Program-made: the position numbers and the translations under genes
Shown here: in pieces, positions 35,176 to 43,475 of the stretch
Position numbering within the stretch: the stretch's first letter is position 1
Layout: each line of letters starts with the position of its first letter
Assembly (NCBI RefSeq): GCF_012641265.1
Contig: NZ_JABAHZ010000003.1
Location: 310,001 to 374,000, forward strand
Direction of reading: 5' to 3'
DNA: 64,000 nucleotides
DNA from: Chitinophaga eiseniae
GTDB lineage: Bacteria; Bacteroidota; Bacteroidia; Chitinophagales; Chitinophagaceae
Notes under the pieces: generated by a model
Database searches by the model: none
Told to the model about the DNA's origin: nothing
Seen by the model: the letters and a program-made list of their open reading frames with translations, nothing else

Positions 35176-35940
35176 CTATTTATTATGAAACTGGTAAATA
35201 GCGTCAGACATCACCTGGTATACCAGCTGCAGGTATTCGTTGCCGGCCAGCAACTGCCGGTGCAGCTGCATGGTGGCTTCATCCTGGCGCAGGGCAGGTC
35301 CTGTTTGCACCGTTTCAGGCGGATACTTTTCCAGGCGGTCAAAAGTTTCCTTTATAATAGGTTGCAGCAGGTTAAAATCCAGCTGCTCGGCTTCACAGTA
35401 CGCTTTGGCCTGGGCGATCAGGTGATTGGTAAAGTTATTACACAATACCGCGGTAAGGTGATATTTCAACCGCTGTGCTGAAGTGGTAACGGTAACACTA
35501 CCGGAAATGCTCTGGGCCAATGCCTGCAGGCGCCGGAGCACCTCATCGCTGCTGGCTTCCAGCATGACCGGGATAGGTGGATAACTTTTAATTTCCTTGC
35601 GGATAGACTGTAAAGGATACAGCACGCCTGTATTGGAAGATATACGGGAGATAGCAGATAAAGGAACTGCTCCGGCGGTATGCGTTACAATACGCTTACC
35701 CAGGCGTAACTCGTCGTTCAACTCCGATATGGCCGTGTCGCTTACCGCCAGCAGGTAAATGTCTGCGTCCATATTAATGTCCTGTAAATCGTTTGTATAG
35801 GCTGCGTTCAGCATTTCCCCCAATTCCCGGGCATGTTCCAGCTGCCGGCTCACCACCTGCTTTACCTGGTGACCATGAATCTTCAGCAGCTGTCCGAAAC
35901 AATGTGCTACATTGCCAGTGCCAACTATGACTATATCCAT
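35176..35940 (-). CDS. Rossmann-fold and DUF2520 domain protein
   Basis: A 254-residue protein with an N-terminal NAD(P)-binding fold (DIVIVGTGNVAHCFGQLL) and a helical DUF2520 C-terminal domain (RLKYHLTAVLCNNFTNHLIA, later LLQPIIKETFDRL and QTGPALRQD). The layout parallels ketopantoate/6-phosphogluconate-type dehydrogenases such as ProC, and TGPALRQD-x-n-H is the DUF2520 hallmark. The substrate is unknown. The frame stays open for 94 more codons upstream, but the family start coincides with the ATG at 35940, which I use. First gene of the run toward kdsC, 45 bases ahead of it. Confidence 0.85.
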   Translation of the reverse strand: MDIVIVGTGNVAHCFGQLLKIHGHQVKQVVSRQLEHARELGEMLNAAYTNDLQDINMDADIYLLAVSDTAISELNDELRLGKRIVTHTAGAVPLSAISRISSNTGVLYPLQSIRKEIKSYPPIPVMLEASSDEVLRRLQALAQSISGSVTVTTSAQRLKYHLTAVLCNNFTNHLIAQAKAYCEAEQLDFNLLQPIIKETFDRLEKYPPETVQTGPALRQDEATMQLHRQLLAGNEYLQLVYQVMSDAIYQFHNK

Positions 35941-36473
35941 TGTAATTAGTTTTAAATTAATACCCGTCTGCCAACCGCCATACAGGAAGATTACCTTTTC
36001 TAATATACGCGATTTAATGGGTGGGCCGTTTTTGCACACGTTCCCAAATATAAAGACTATTGTATCAACGAGGTGGATCTGGCCGCCCGGCAGCTCCCGT
36101 TTCCAAAATTGCCAGCCTGCACCGCAACGCCCCAACCTGAAAATCATCTCCCCCAGGTAATGGGCAATTGGCCGTTTTTTTCCAATATTAGCGATATTAA
36201 TAGTTTCATTATCTTTAACCACCCTCGGGAATAACTGTTATCATATATATTAATGGCCGGTGTTTGATGTCTTTCTATAAGCCTGAATAGTTAATTATTT
36301 GATAACGAACCATCATGAATGGTCATCATATTGTACATCCCCGGTGGAAAATATCTGGTGGGAATGGATACCATATCAACCAATATCAATATAATTTTAT
36401 ATCATTGCAGAATTCATTGAAGTAATTATTTCACAGAATTTTGCGTATTTAGCAGCACATTAAAGAAGCATAC
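35941..36473. other. Divergent intergenic region, DUF2520 gene / topA
   Basis: 533 bases holding the promoters of both genes. On the minus strand TATATTTG (36052-36045) fits the -7 consensus without a clear TTTG partner. The half nearest the DUF2520 gene (to about 36190) is GC-richer than the rest, has no stop in one frame, and carries two similar minus-strand blocks, AAAAACGGCCAATTGCCCAT near 36178-36155 and AAAAACGGCCCACCCATT near 36034-36015. The topA-proximal half is AT-rich with nothing recognisable. Confidence 0.45.
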
Positions 36474-38822
36474 ATGGCAAAAAATTTAGTTATAGTTGAG
36501 TCCCCGGCGAAAGCCAAGACCATAGAAAAAATACTGGGCAAAGACTTTGAAGTCAAGTCCTGCTTCGGTCACATACGTGATCTGGAGAAGGATGACATGG
36601 GGATAGACATAGAAAATAACTTTAAGCCGAAGTATGTGATCCCGGACGACAAGGAAAAGGTGGTGAAGGAACTGAAGAAGCTGGCGAAAGATACCGATGA
36701 GGTATGGTTGGCAACGGATGAGGACCGTGAGGGGGAAGCCATTTCCTGGCATCTGTGTGAGGTGTTGAACCTGGATCCAAAAACTACCAAGCGTATTGTT
36801 TTTCACGAAATTACCAAGCCGGCCATCGAAAATGCCGTTCAGCATCCGCGCAAGCTGGATATGGACCGCGTAAATGCGCAGCAGGCCCGCCGTATACTGG
36901 ACCGTATCGTGGGGTTTGAAATTTCCCCGGTATTGTGGCGCAAAATGAGCATGCGCAACTCCCTTTCTGCCGGCCGTGTGCAGTCGGTAGCGGTGAGGCT
37001 GATCGTGGAAAGAGAAAGAGAAATCAATGCATTCCAGACGGTTAGCACCTTTAAAGTAGAAGCGTGGTTTACCGGTAAAGACATCAATGGTAAAAGCATT
37101 TCCTTCAAAGCAGAAGGTCCTGGTAAGTTTAAGACCGCAGAAGACGCCGAAAAATTCCTGCAGGAATGCGTTGGCGCCGCTTATACGGTAAAAGATATCC
37201 AGGTTAAACCTGGCAAAAAATCGCCGGCAGCACCTTTCACCACTTCTACCCTGCAACAGGAAGCCAGCCGTAAACTAGGCTACAGCGTTTCCAAAACCAT
37301 GTTGCTGGCCCAGAAGCTGTATGAAAGCGGTAATATCACTTATATGCGTACCGACTCGGTAAACCTCTCCGATACGGCCATCACTGAAATTGAAAAAGCG
37401 ATCAAGGGCAACTTCGGTGAAAAATATCACCAGCACCGTAAATTCAAAAATAAAAACGAGTCCGCACAGGAAGCGCACGAGGCCATCCGTCCTACCTACA
37501 TGGAAAACGCCACGGTGGATGACAGCGATACCCGCAAACTGTACGAACTGATCTGGAAACGTACCATCGCCAGCCAGATGGCAGATGCCGAACTGGAAAA
37601 AACCATCGCAAAAATCGATATCTCTACCAACCACGATGAGCTCACCGCCAGTGGAGAAGTATTGAAATTTGATGGTTTCCTGAAAGTATACCTGGAAGGC
37701 CATGATGACGAAGATGAAACCGAAGAACAGGAAGGATCTTTACCTCCGTTGGCAGTAAAACAATCCCTGGACCTGAAAGAAATGAAGGCCACCGAAAGAT
37801 TCTCCCGCCCGGCTCCACGCTATACAGAAGCCAGCCTGGTAAAGAAACTGGAAGAACTGGGTATTGGTCGTCCATCTACCTACGCTCCGACGATTACCAC
37901 TATACAGAAACGTAACTACGTAGAAAAGAGAGATAAAGAAGGCGTAAAAAGAGATTTCCGCATCCTGATACTGAAAGCCGATAAGATCAGTAAACTGACA
38001 GAAGCTGAAAATACAGGTGCAGAAAAATCTAAATTATTCCCTACCGACCTGGGTATGATCGTTACCGACTTCCTCAACCAGTACTTTAACAATGTAATGG
38101 ACTATGGCTTTACCGCCAAAATTGAAGAGGAATTCGATGAAATTGCCAGCGGTAAAAAGGTATGGAATAAGATGCTGAAAGAGTTCTATTCTCCTTTCCA
38201 TAAAGATGTGGAAAACACCCTGGAAAATGCCGAAAGAGTGAAAGGCGAACGCCCGCTGGGTGTAGACGCCGCCTCCGGCAAACCGGTGGTAGCCCGTATG
38301 GGACGCTACGGCCCCATGATCCAGATAGGAAGTGTGGAAGACGAGGAAAAACCACGTTTTGCCAAGTTGAAAGCTACCCAAAGCATCGAAACCATTTCTA
38401 TGGAAGAAGCCATGGAGTTGTTTAAACTGCCCCGCAACCTGGGACTGTTTGAAGGCACGGATGTGATCATCAATATTGGCCGCTTCGGACCTTATGCGCA
38501 ACATGATAAAAAGTTCTATTCCCTGAAAAAGGAAATGGATCCATATACCGTGGAGCTGGATGAAGTAGCTCCGCTGATCGCAGAAAAACGTACGGCCAAA
38601 GACGAACGCACCATTAAGATATTCGAAAAGGAAAAGATCCAGATACTGAAAGGACCTTATGGCCCTTACATTAAGCAAGGCCTGAAGAATTATAAAATAC
38701 CGAAAGAAAAAATTGAAACGGCTGCCGACATCACCGTGGAAGAAGCCAAAGCAATCATCGAAGATGTGAAGGCCAATCCACCAAAGAAAAAAGCGCCGCC
38801 TCGTAAGAAGAAAGCTGAATAA
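36474..38822 (+). CDS. topA: DNA topoisomerase I (type IA)
   Basis: A 782-residue enzyme that relaxes negative supercoils by a tyrosine-linked single-strand break. The TOPRIM domain opens the protein (NLVIVESPAKAKTIEKILG, later ATDEDREGEAISWHL). The catalytic tyrosine is Y290 in GNITYMRTDSVNLS. The C-terminal part has no zinc fingers; instead it has three Topo-C repeats, MGRYGPMIQIG, IGRFGPYAQHDKKFYSL and KGPYGPYIKQGLKNYKIP, and ends in a basic KKKAPPRKKKAE tail likely to contact DNA. This layout is usual for Bacteroidota and Actinobacteria. It is transcribed alone or with the SirB1-like gene 127 bases downstream. Confidence 0.97.
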   Translation: MAKNLVIVESPAKAKTIEKILGKDFEVKSCFGHIRDLEKDDMGIDIENNFKPKYVIPDDKEKVVKELKKLAKDTDEVWLATDEDREGEAISWHLCEVLNLDPKTTKRIVFHEITKPAIENAVQHPRKLDMDRVNAQQARRILDRIVGFEISPVLWRKMSMRNSLSAGRVQSVAVRLIVEREREINAFQTVSTFKVEAWFTGKDINGKSISFKAEGPGKFKTAEDAEKFLQECVGAAYTVKDIQVKPGKKSPAAPFTTSTLQQEASRKLGYSVSKTMLLAQKLYESGNITYMRTDSVNLSDTAITEIEKAIKGNFGEKYHQHRKFKNKNESAQEAHEAIRPTYMENATVDDSDTRKLYELIWKRTIASQMADAELEKTIAKIDISTNHDELTASGEVLKFDGFLKVYLEGHDDEDETEEQEGSLPPLAVKQSLDLKEMKATERFSRPAPRYTEASLVKKLEELGIGRPSTYAPTITTIQKRNYVEKRDKEGVKRDFRILILKADKISKLTEAENTGAEKSKLFPTDLGMIVTDFLNQYFNNVMDYGFTAKIEEEFDEIASGKKVWNKMLKEFYSPFHKDVENTLENAERVKGERPLGVDAASGKPVVARMGRYGPMIQIGSVEDEEKPRFAKLKATQSIETISMEEAMELFKLPRNLGLFEGTDVIINIGRFGPYAQHDKKFYSLKKEMDPYTVELDEVAPLIAEKRTAKDERTIKIFEKEKIQILKGPYGPYIKQGLKNYKIPKEKIETAADITVEEAKAIIEDVKANPPKKKAPPRKKKAE

Positions 38823-38949
38823 CGCCGTGGTAACAGATGATGAAAAATGAAGGCAAGGAAAATAACTGCAGTGTGAGTGATATGCGTATTATTTAATTTG
38901 CCAACAGGATCACATTATTTGATGATTATCACGGGATCATAATAATGGC

Positions 38950-39822
38950 ATGAACGAAAACAGAGAAATAAACGCTTTGTTCCACCTGTTGGATGATCCT
39001 GATCTGGAGGTATTTGACACTGTTGCCAGTAAAATATTACTGTACGGTAAAGATATCATTCCCAATCTGGAGAATTTGTGGGAGAATACGGTTGACGAGG
39101 CTATTCAGGAAAGGATAGAGCTGCTCATTCATCGGGTACATTACCAGGATTTGCAGGCGGCGGTACGTGCGTGGGGACTTTCAGATTCCCAGGGGTTGCT
39201 GCAGGGAGCTATCCTGGCATCCCGGTACCAGTTTCCCGACCTCATAGACACACAGATTTTAACAGAAATAGATCGGATTAAACGTAATATCTGGCTGGAG
39301 CTTAATAATTACCTGACGCCACTGGAACAGATCAATGTGCTGAACAGCATGGTCTATAATTACTTTGGATTAAAAGGGGAAGAAGTATCCTACCAGCGTA
39401 AAAACCAGTTTTTCGTTAACCAGGTGATAGAATCCAAGAAAGGCAATCCCATTACCAATGGTATCATCTATCAAAGCCTGTGCGCCATGCTGGATTTGCC
39501 CGTATATGCCGTTAATATACCCAGGCAGTTTATCCTGGCGTATTTCGATAGTTACATCGATTTTTCTGCGCCGGTAGATCCTGCCGACCATCGCATCCTC
39601 TTCTTTATAGATCCTATCCAGGGACAAATTTATACACAGCAGGATGTAGATACTTACCTGAAAAGAGTATCGGTGCCTTCCGTTCCCTCTTATTTTAAAC
39701 CACAGTCCAACAAACGGATTATCCAGTTCCTGCTGGAAGAATTATCCAAATGTTTCCGGGATGACAAAGATGCATACAAGCAGGATGAACTGATGAACCT
39801 GGCGAGCATACTGGAAGACTAA
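38950..39822 (+). CDS. SirB1-like transglutaminase-fold protein
   Basis: A 290-residue cytoplasmic protein. The N-terminal third is helical (MNENREINALFHLLDDPDLEVFDTVASKIL). The SirB1 N-terminal/transglutaminase-like domain covers about 90-225: NNYLTPLEQINVLNSMVYN, FGLKGEEVSYQRKNQFFVN, KKGNPITNGIIYQSLCAML and LPVYAVNIPRQFILAY. In SirB1 relatives KGNP-x-SL and G-x-x-P-GHF-type blocks replace active protease motifs, and here the histidine position reads PRQFILAY, so catalysis is doubtful. Function unknown. It follows topA after 127 bases and ends near a shared terminator. Confidence 0.8.
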   Translation: MNENREINALFHLLDDPDLEVFDTVASKILLYGKDIIPNLENLWENTVDEAIQERIELLIHRVHYQDLQAAVRAWGLSDSQGLLQGAILASRYQFPDLIDTQILTEIDRIKRNIWLELNNYLTPLEQINVLNSMVYNYFGLKGEEVSYQRKNQFFVNQVIESKKGNPITNGIIYQSLCAMLDLPVYAVNIPRQFILAYFDSYIDFSAPVDPADHRILFFIDPIQGQIYTQQDVDTYLKRVSVPSVPSYFKPQSNKRIIQFLLEELSKCFRDDKDAYKQDELMNLASILED

Positions 39823-39855
39823 ATATATTTTTCCCTTTTTTTATATGCAATTAAA

Positions 39856-39881
39856 AAGCCCACCGCATAAGCGATGGGCTT
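39856..39881. terminator. Bidirectional terminator, SirB1-like gene / small lipoprotein
   Basis: AAGCCCA (39856-39862) pairs with TGGGCTT (39875-39881) and an inner CGC-GCG pair extends the stem past one mismatch. On the minus strand TTTTTAATT follows directly, giving a good terminator for the lipoprotein gene; the plus strand has a weaker T-run. Confidence 0.75.
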
Positions 39882-39923
39882 CTTAATTTCTTGCAAGAAA
39901 GATATATTATACGAAATAATATC

Positions 39924-40142
39924 TTACTTAGCTTTAGTTGCAGCAGCAGAATCAGCAGCAGGAGCTACAGTTGCAGCAGAATCAACGTGAGCAGCAGAAT
40001 CAGCTGGAGCTGGAGCTACTGGAGCAGCGTTCATAGTGTCAACAGCTGGAGTTGCAGTAGAATCAGCAGCTGGAGTGCTACCACCGTTACAAGCTACGAA
40101 GAACATACCAGCGGCAACTGCGAATACAAATAATTTTTTCAT
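39924..40142 (-). CDS. 72-residue Ala/Pro/Asp-rich lipoprotein
   Basis: A small lipoprotein: MKKLFVFAVAAGMFFVACNGG gives a lipobox with the acylated cysteine at residue 18. The mature part of about 54 residues is low complexity, built from Ala, Pro, Ser, Thr and Asp with repeats such as TPAADSTA, APADSAAHVDSAA and APAADSAAA, so it is probably unfolded and surface- or periplasm-exposed. No family is recognised. A consensus promoter lies 31 bases upstream and a terminator 43 bases downstream, so this is a complete one-gene unit with a strong promoter, suggesting high expression as in Braun-type or spacer lipoproteins. Confidence 0.85.
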   Translation of the reverse strand: MKKLFVFAVAAGMFFVACNGGSTPAADSTATPAVDTMNAAPVAPAPADSAAHVDSAATVAPAADSAAATKAK

Positions 40143-40172
40143 TTTAGTTCGTTTTGTTTTTTAAAACCGGCG

Positions 40173-40202
40173 CAAAGGTATACAAATTTTATAAAATACA
40201 AA
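40173..40202 (-). promoter_or_regulatory. Promoter of the small lipoprotein gene
   Basis: On the minus strand TTTG (40202-40199) and TACCTTTG (40180-40173) are 18 bases apart, an almost ideal Bacteroidota promoter, with the -7 element ending 31 bases before the ATG. Confidence 0.75.
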
Positions 40203-40229
40203 ACCTGATAGCTTTTTTTAACACGGGTT

Positions 40230-41543
40230 TTACTTTTTCCTGAAGAATATCTTCACAGGCACCCCTTTAAAGTTAAAGTTTGAGCGGATCTGGTTCTCCA
40301 GGTAATTACGATAAGGCGTTTTAACATCATCGGGGAGATTACAGAAAAAGGCAAATGCCGGTGTATGGGTAGGTATTTGCGTTACATACTTGATACGGAT
40401 AGGCACTCCTCTTACTACCGGTGGGTGATACGATTCGATCGCCTTCAGCATTATTTCATTCAACACGGAAGTCTGTATCCGGCGTAAGCGGTTATCATAC
40501 ACTTCCAGCGCGGTTTCTATTGCTTTGAAAATACGTTGCTTCTCTGTTACGGATGTAAAGATGATGGGCACATCAGAAAATGGCGCCAGGCGTTGCTTCA
40601 GTTCCTTTTCGTAATCCCGGGCCGTGTTGGTGCCTTTCTCCATCAGGTCCCATTTATTCACCAGGATCACCACACCCTTACCTTTACGCGCTGCCAGGCT
40701 GAAAATACTCAGATCCTGTGCAGTAATTCCCTTCTCTGCATCCAGCAGCAACATCACTACATCCGATTCATCTACGGCCTTGATGGCACGTATCACAGAA
40801 TAAAATTCCAGGTCTTCCTGCACTTTCGCTTTACGCCGGATACCAGCGGTATCAATCAGCATAAAATCTTTCTGGAACATGTTGTAATGGGTGTGAATCG
40901 TATCACGGGTAGTGCCCGCAATATCGGAAACGATGTTGCGTTCTACGCCGATCAACGCGTTCAGCAAAGATGATTTACCTACGTTAGGCTGACCAATAAT
41001 GGCAATTTTAGGCAAATCTGAGTTTACAGTTGCTTCTCCCATTTCAGGGGTTATGTAATTGACCACTTCATCCAGCAATTCGCCGGTACCGCTTCCGCTC
41101 ATAGACGAGAGGAAGAAAATATGCTCAAAGCCCAGGCTGTAAAACTCTGTAGCTTCCAGCTGACGCTGACTGTTATCTACCTTGTTAACTACCAGTAATA
41201 CAGGTTTGGATGCGCGGCGCAGGATATCTGCTACATCCGAATCCAGGTCTGTAATACCTGTGGTTACATCACACATAAAAATAATCAGGTTGGCCTCTTC
41301 TATGGCCACTTTCGCCTGCTTGCGGATTTCCCGCTCAAACACATCGTCACTATTGGATACAAATCCCCCCGTATCAATTACGTTGAAAGTTTTACCATTC
41401 CAGTCAGCAATACCATACTGACGATCACGGGTTACCCCACTCTGGTCATCCACGATGGCCTTGCGCTGTTCCAATAAACGATTAAACAACGTTGACTTAC
41501 CAACGTTGGGACGACCTACTATAGCTACTGTAAATCCTGCCAT
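40230..41543 (-). CDS. der: GTPase Der (EngA), ribosome assembly
   Basis: A 437-residue protein with two tandem GTPase domains, the mark of Der/EngA, which acts in 50S ribosomal subunit maturation. Domain 1 has GRPNVGKSTLFNRL, DTGG and NKVD; domain 2 has GQPNVGKSSLLNALIG, DTAGIRRKAK and NKWDLMEKG. The C-terminal KH-like domain ends KGVPVKIFFRKK, expected for the family. It lies 57 bases downstream of era in the same direction, so two ribosome-assembly GTPases are probably co-transcribed behind the initiator tRNA gene. Confidence 0.97.
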   Translation of the reverse strand: MAGFTVAIVGRPNVGKSTLFNRLLEQRKAIVDDQSGVTRDRQYGIADWNGKTFNVIDTGGFVSNSDDVFEREIRKQAKVAIEEANLIIFMCDVTTGITDLDSDVADILRRASKPVLLVVNKVDNSQRQLEATEFYSLGFEHIFFLSSMSGSGTGELLDEVVNYITPEMGEATVNSDLPKIAIIGQPNVGKSSLLNALIGVERNIVSDIAGTTRDTIHTHYNMFQKDFMLIDTAGIRRKAKVQEDLEFYSVIRAIKAVDESDVVMLLLDAEKGITAQDLSIFSLAARKGKGVVILVNKWDLMEKGTNTARDYEKELKQRLAPFSDVPIIFTSVTEKQRIFKAIETALEVYDNRLRRIQTSVLNEIMLKAIESYHPPVVRGVPIRIKYVTQIPTHTPAFAFFCNLPDDVKTPYRNYLENQIRSNFNFKGVPVKIFFRKK

Positions 41544-41600
41544 GTTATTATATATTTTGTCGTACTAACCTGGATAATACATCCAGGAATTTTTCACTCT

Positions 41601-42470
41601 TTAATAGCCGTATTCCTTCAGGAAGGTGTCATTATCCCGCCACTTTCCTCTCACTTTTACAAACAGCTCCAGGAATACTTTTCTCTCTATAAACTTCTCT
41701 ATATCCTGGCGTGCCAGGGTGCCTATCTCACGGATAGATTTTCCCTTTTCTCCCAGGATAATTCCTTTCTGGGTGTCGCGGGTAACGATAATCTCCGCCG
41801 TTATTTTCGTAAGGGTATCCTTCTCCTGGAATTGTGTAACAATTACCGTAGTGTGATAAGGAATTTCCTCTTCGAACAGCTGGAATATTTTTTCACGGAT
41901 CATCTCTGCTACAAAAAAGCGTGTAGACTTATCCGTTAGTGTATCATCCGGGTAGAAAGCATTTGCCTCGGGCAACAATTTTACGATAGCCGCCAGGAGT
42001 TCTTTGATACCTTTTTTCTGCATGGCAGAAATAGCTACCACTTCCGTGGCTTTGCCCCAGGCTTTTGCACGCTCCAATAAAACAGCCATATCTTCTTTCA
42101 TGATATTATCCATTTTATTGAGGATGAGGATTACCGGTACTTTCAGCTTCAGGGAATCGAACAGCTCCAGGTTTTCCTCCAGCGAATCTTTGGCGTCTGC
42201 AATCAATAATGCCACGTCGGCATCTTCCAGGGCAGATTTTACCGCACCCATCATTTTCTCATGCAGCTTGTATTTGGGATCAATGATCCCCGGGGTATCA
42301 GAAAACACAATCTGATAACCGGGCTCTGTCAACACCCCTGTAATCCGGTGCCTGGTAGTTTGCACTTTAGGAGATATAATCGCCAGCTTTTCGCCCATAA
42401 TGGCATTCAGCAATGTGCTCTTTCCCGCATTGGGCTTCCCGAAAATATTTACAAAACCTGCTTTATGCAT
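41601..42470 (-). CDS. era: GTPase Era, 30S assembly
   Basis: A 289-residue GTPase that binds the 3' end of 16S rRNA and assists 30S maturation. G1 is GKPNAGKSTLLNAIMG, G2 lies in KVQTTRHRITG, G3 is DTPGI and G4 is NKMD. The C-terminal KH domain carries RETQKG-like TRDTQKGIILGEKGKSIREIG and ends FVKVRGKWRDNDTFLKEYGY, the usual Era end. I set the start at the ATG 42470 (MHKAGFVNIFG). The frame stays open to 42593, but this would run into the tRNA gene at 42570, which rules out the longer form. Confidence 0.97.
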   Translation of the reverse strand: MHKAGFVNIFGKPNAGKSTLLNAIMGEKLAIISPKVQTTRHRITGVLTEPGYQIVFSDTPGIIDPKYKLHEKMMGAVKSALEDADVALLIADAKDSLEENLELFDSLKLKVPVILILNKMDNIMKEDMAVLLERAKAWGKATEVVAISAMQKKGIKELLAAIVKLLPEANAFYPDDTLTDKSTRFFVAEMIREKIFQLFEEEIPYHTTVIVTQFQEKDTLTKITAEIIVTRDTQKGIILGEKGKSIREIGTLARQDIEKFIERKVFLELFVKVRGKWRDNDTFLKEYGY

Positions 42471-42514
42471 GATGATATTTAAAAGACTGTTGTGACAACC
42501 TGAACTGGTAGCAA

Positions 42515-42540
42515 TAAAAAAAGCCGAATTTCTTCGGCCC
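42515..42540 (-). terminator. Terminator behind the initiator tRNA
   Basis: On the minus strand GCCGAA, loop GAAA, TTCGGC (42538-42523) is followed by a run of seven to eight T (42522-42515). It separates the tRNA from era, 32 bases past the tRNA 3' end. Confidence 0.88.
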
Positions 42541-42569
42541 TTATTTCTTGGTGCGTTGAACGCTATTTG

Positions 42570-42641
<72 letters not shown>

Positions 42642-42650
42642 ATGAGGGTG

Positions 42651-42681
42651 CAAAGATAAGAATAATTTAATTGTCGCCAAA
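42651..42681 (-). promoter_or_regulatory. Promoter of the initiator tRNA
   Basis: On the minus strand TTTG (42681-42678), 19 bases, TATCTTTG (42658-42651): an exact match to TTTG-N19-TAnnTTTG. The -7 element ends 10 bases before the tRNA 5' end. Confidence 0.85.
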
Positions 42682-42701
42682 TCTTTTTCAGAGAAACAGG
42701 A

Positions 42702-42727
42702 AAAGCCAACCATAAAAGGTTGGCTTT
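42702..42727 (-). terminator. Terminator of ssb
   Basis: AAAGCCAACC (42702-42711) and GGTTGGCTTT (42718-42727) form a perfect 10-bp stem with a 6-base loop, 24 bases after the ssb stop on the minus strand; the T-run is short. Confidence 0.65.
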
Positions 42728-42751
42728 CATATTGGAATGCTTGATATACAT

Positions 42752-43156
42752 TTAAAATGGAAGATCGTCAGCGGGCTGTTCCTGTACGGGCTCTGCCTCG
42801 GGAACGGGTACTTCCGTGAAAGCTTTTCTTCTTTCCTCTTCCCTGCGGCTGAGTAATTGCAAAGAAAAAACTCTCAGTCTTAATGCACCCGATAAAGCGC
42901 CGGTGTTGCTGCTTACATACGCTTCCACTTTGGGAGCGCCCTCTACATACACCATCACTCCCTGTGTCAGGTAAGGAGCTACATTGCCCTTGTCCCATAA
43001 CGAACAGTCTACCCAGGTAGTTCTTTCCTCCAGTATGCCCTGCGCGTTTTTAAAACGCTCATTCACGGCAACCGGGAAATTAAATACCGTGGCCCCGTTG
43101 ACTTCTTTTTTCACTACATCGCGGCCTAAATGCCCGATTAACTGAAGCTTGATCAT
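42752..43156 (-). CDS. ssb: Single-stranded DNA-binding protein
   Basis: A 134-residue SSB with an OB fold at about 1-105 (MIKLQLIGHLGRDVVKKEVNG, then NFPVAVNER and ERTTWVDCSLWDKGNVAPYL) and a short acidic C-terminal tail ending DDLPF, the canonical tip that recruits DNA repair and replication proteins. The linker between them is Pro/Glu-rich (EVPVPEAEPVQEQPA). The protein is somewhat short but complete. Genomes of this group often carry several ssb copies; whether this is the replicative one is not shown. It precedes the tRNA on the same strand with its own terminator. Confidence 0.95.
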   Translation of the reverse strand: MIKLQLIGHLGRDVVKKEVNGATVFNFPVAVNERFKNAQGILEERTTWVDCSLWDKGNVAPYLTQGVMVYVEGAPKVEAYVSSNTGALSGALRLRVFSLQLLSRREEERRKAFTEVPVPEAEPVQEQPADDLPF

Positions 43157-43276
43157 CAGAAATAAAGATTTAAATGGTTAAAAATTTATAAAAGATGACT
43201 GAGAGAAGTATCCATGGAATTTACACCATTTTCACTCCACCAAAAAATAAATTCTGCTTTTTAATGAATACAGCTA

Positions 43277-43284
43277 TACCTTTG
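43277..43284 (+). promoter_or_regulatory. Candidate -7 element of the TPP-controlled receptor transcript
   Basis: TACCTTTG matches TAnnTTTG exactly; the TTTG partner is not clear upstream. If used, transcription starts near 43291 and the leader would include both the GCAAAG repeat and the TPP riboswitch. Confidence 0.5.
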
Positions 43285-43295
43285 TTATCGCAGGC

Positions 43296-43372
43296 TCGCA
43301 AAGTCGCAAAGAAGCAAAGGAGCAAAGATCCTTACTTTCTTTGTTGCTTATTTACTTTGCGCCTTTGCGTGA
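43296..43372. repeat. Facing array of 8-base NNGCAAAG repeats (copy 1)
   Basis: Four tandem 8-mers run from 43296 to 43327: TCGCAAAG, TCGCAAAG, AAGCAAAG, GAGCAAAG. After a short spacer the complement-type units CTTTCTTTGTTGCTT and CTTTGCGCCTTTGCGTGA (43355-43372) follow, so the whole can fold into a long imperfect hairpin. It ends directly at the TPP riboswitch. A related element lies at 49338-49412. Confidence 0.75.
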
Positions 43373-43373
43373 T

Positions 43374-43450
43374 CACATGGGGTGCCTTACTTTCAGGCTG
43401 AGATCACACCCAATGAACCTGGACCAGGTAATGCTGGTTAGGAATGACGA
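43374..43450 (+). ncRNA. TPP riboswitch (THI element)
   Basis: The thiamine pyrophosphate aptamer core reads GGGGTGCC, then CAGGCTGAGATCACACCC, then TGAACCTGGACCAGGTAATG and CTGGTTAGGAATGA, closely matching the THI box. It lies about 26 bases before the ATG of the TonB-dependent receptor. No T-run terminator is present between them, so translation control by hiding the start region is more likely than attenuation. Confidence 0.93.
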
Positions 43451-43475
43451 AAACAGAAAACAGACATATACTTAC

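Noticed and set aside
35941-36222. 94-residue N-terminal extension of the DUF2520 protein
   Set aside because: The NAD-binding fold begins exactly at the ATG 35940 and the extension resembles nothing; kept only as a possible RNA element.
36486-37256. 256-codon minus-strand open frame
   Set aside because: Antisense shadow of the topA N-terminal half; the TOPRIM and active-site motifs of topA prove the other strand is coding.
39891-40133. 80-codon Ser/Arg-rich plus-strand open frame
   Set aside because: It is the complement of the Ala/Asp-rich lipoprotein repeats; the lipobox, promoter and terminator all support the minus strand.
43296-43372. Short tandem units considered as a CRISPR array
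   Set aside because: Units are 8 bases with no spacers and face a complementary set; no cas genes nearby. It is a repeat hairpin.
43341-43475. Extra 45 codons at the start of the receptor gene
   Set aside because: They run through the TPP riboswitch; the signal peptide begins at the ATG 43476.
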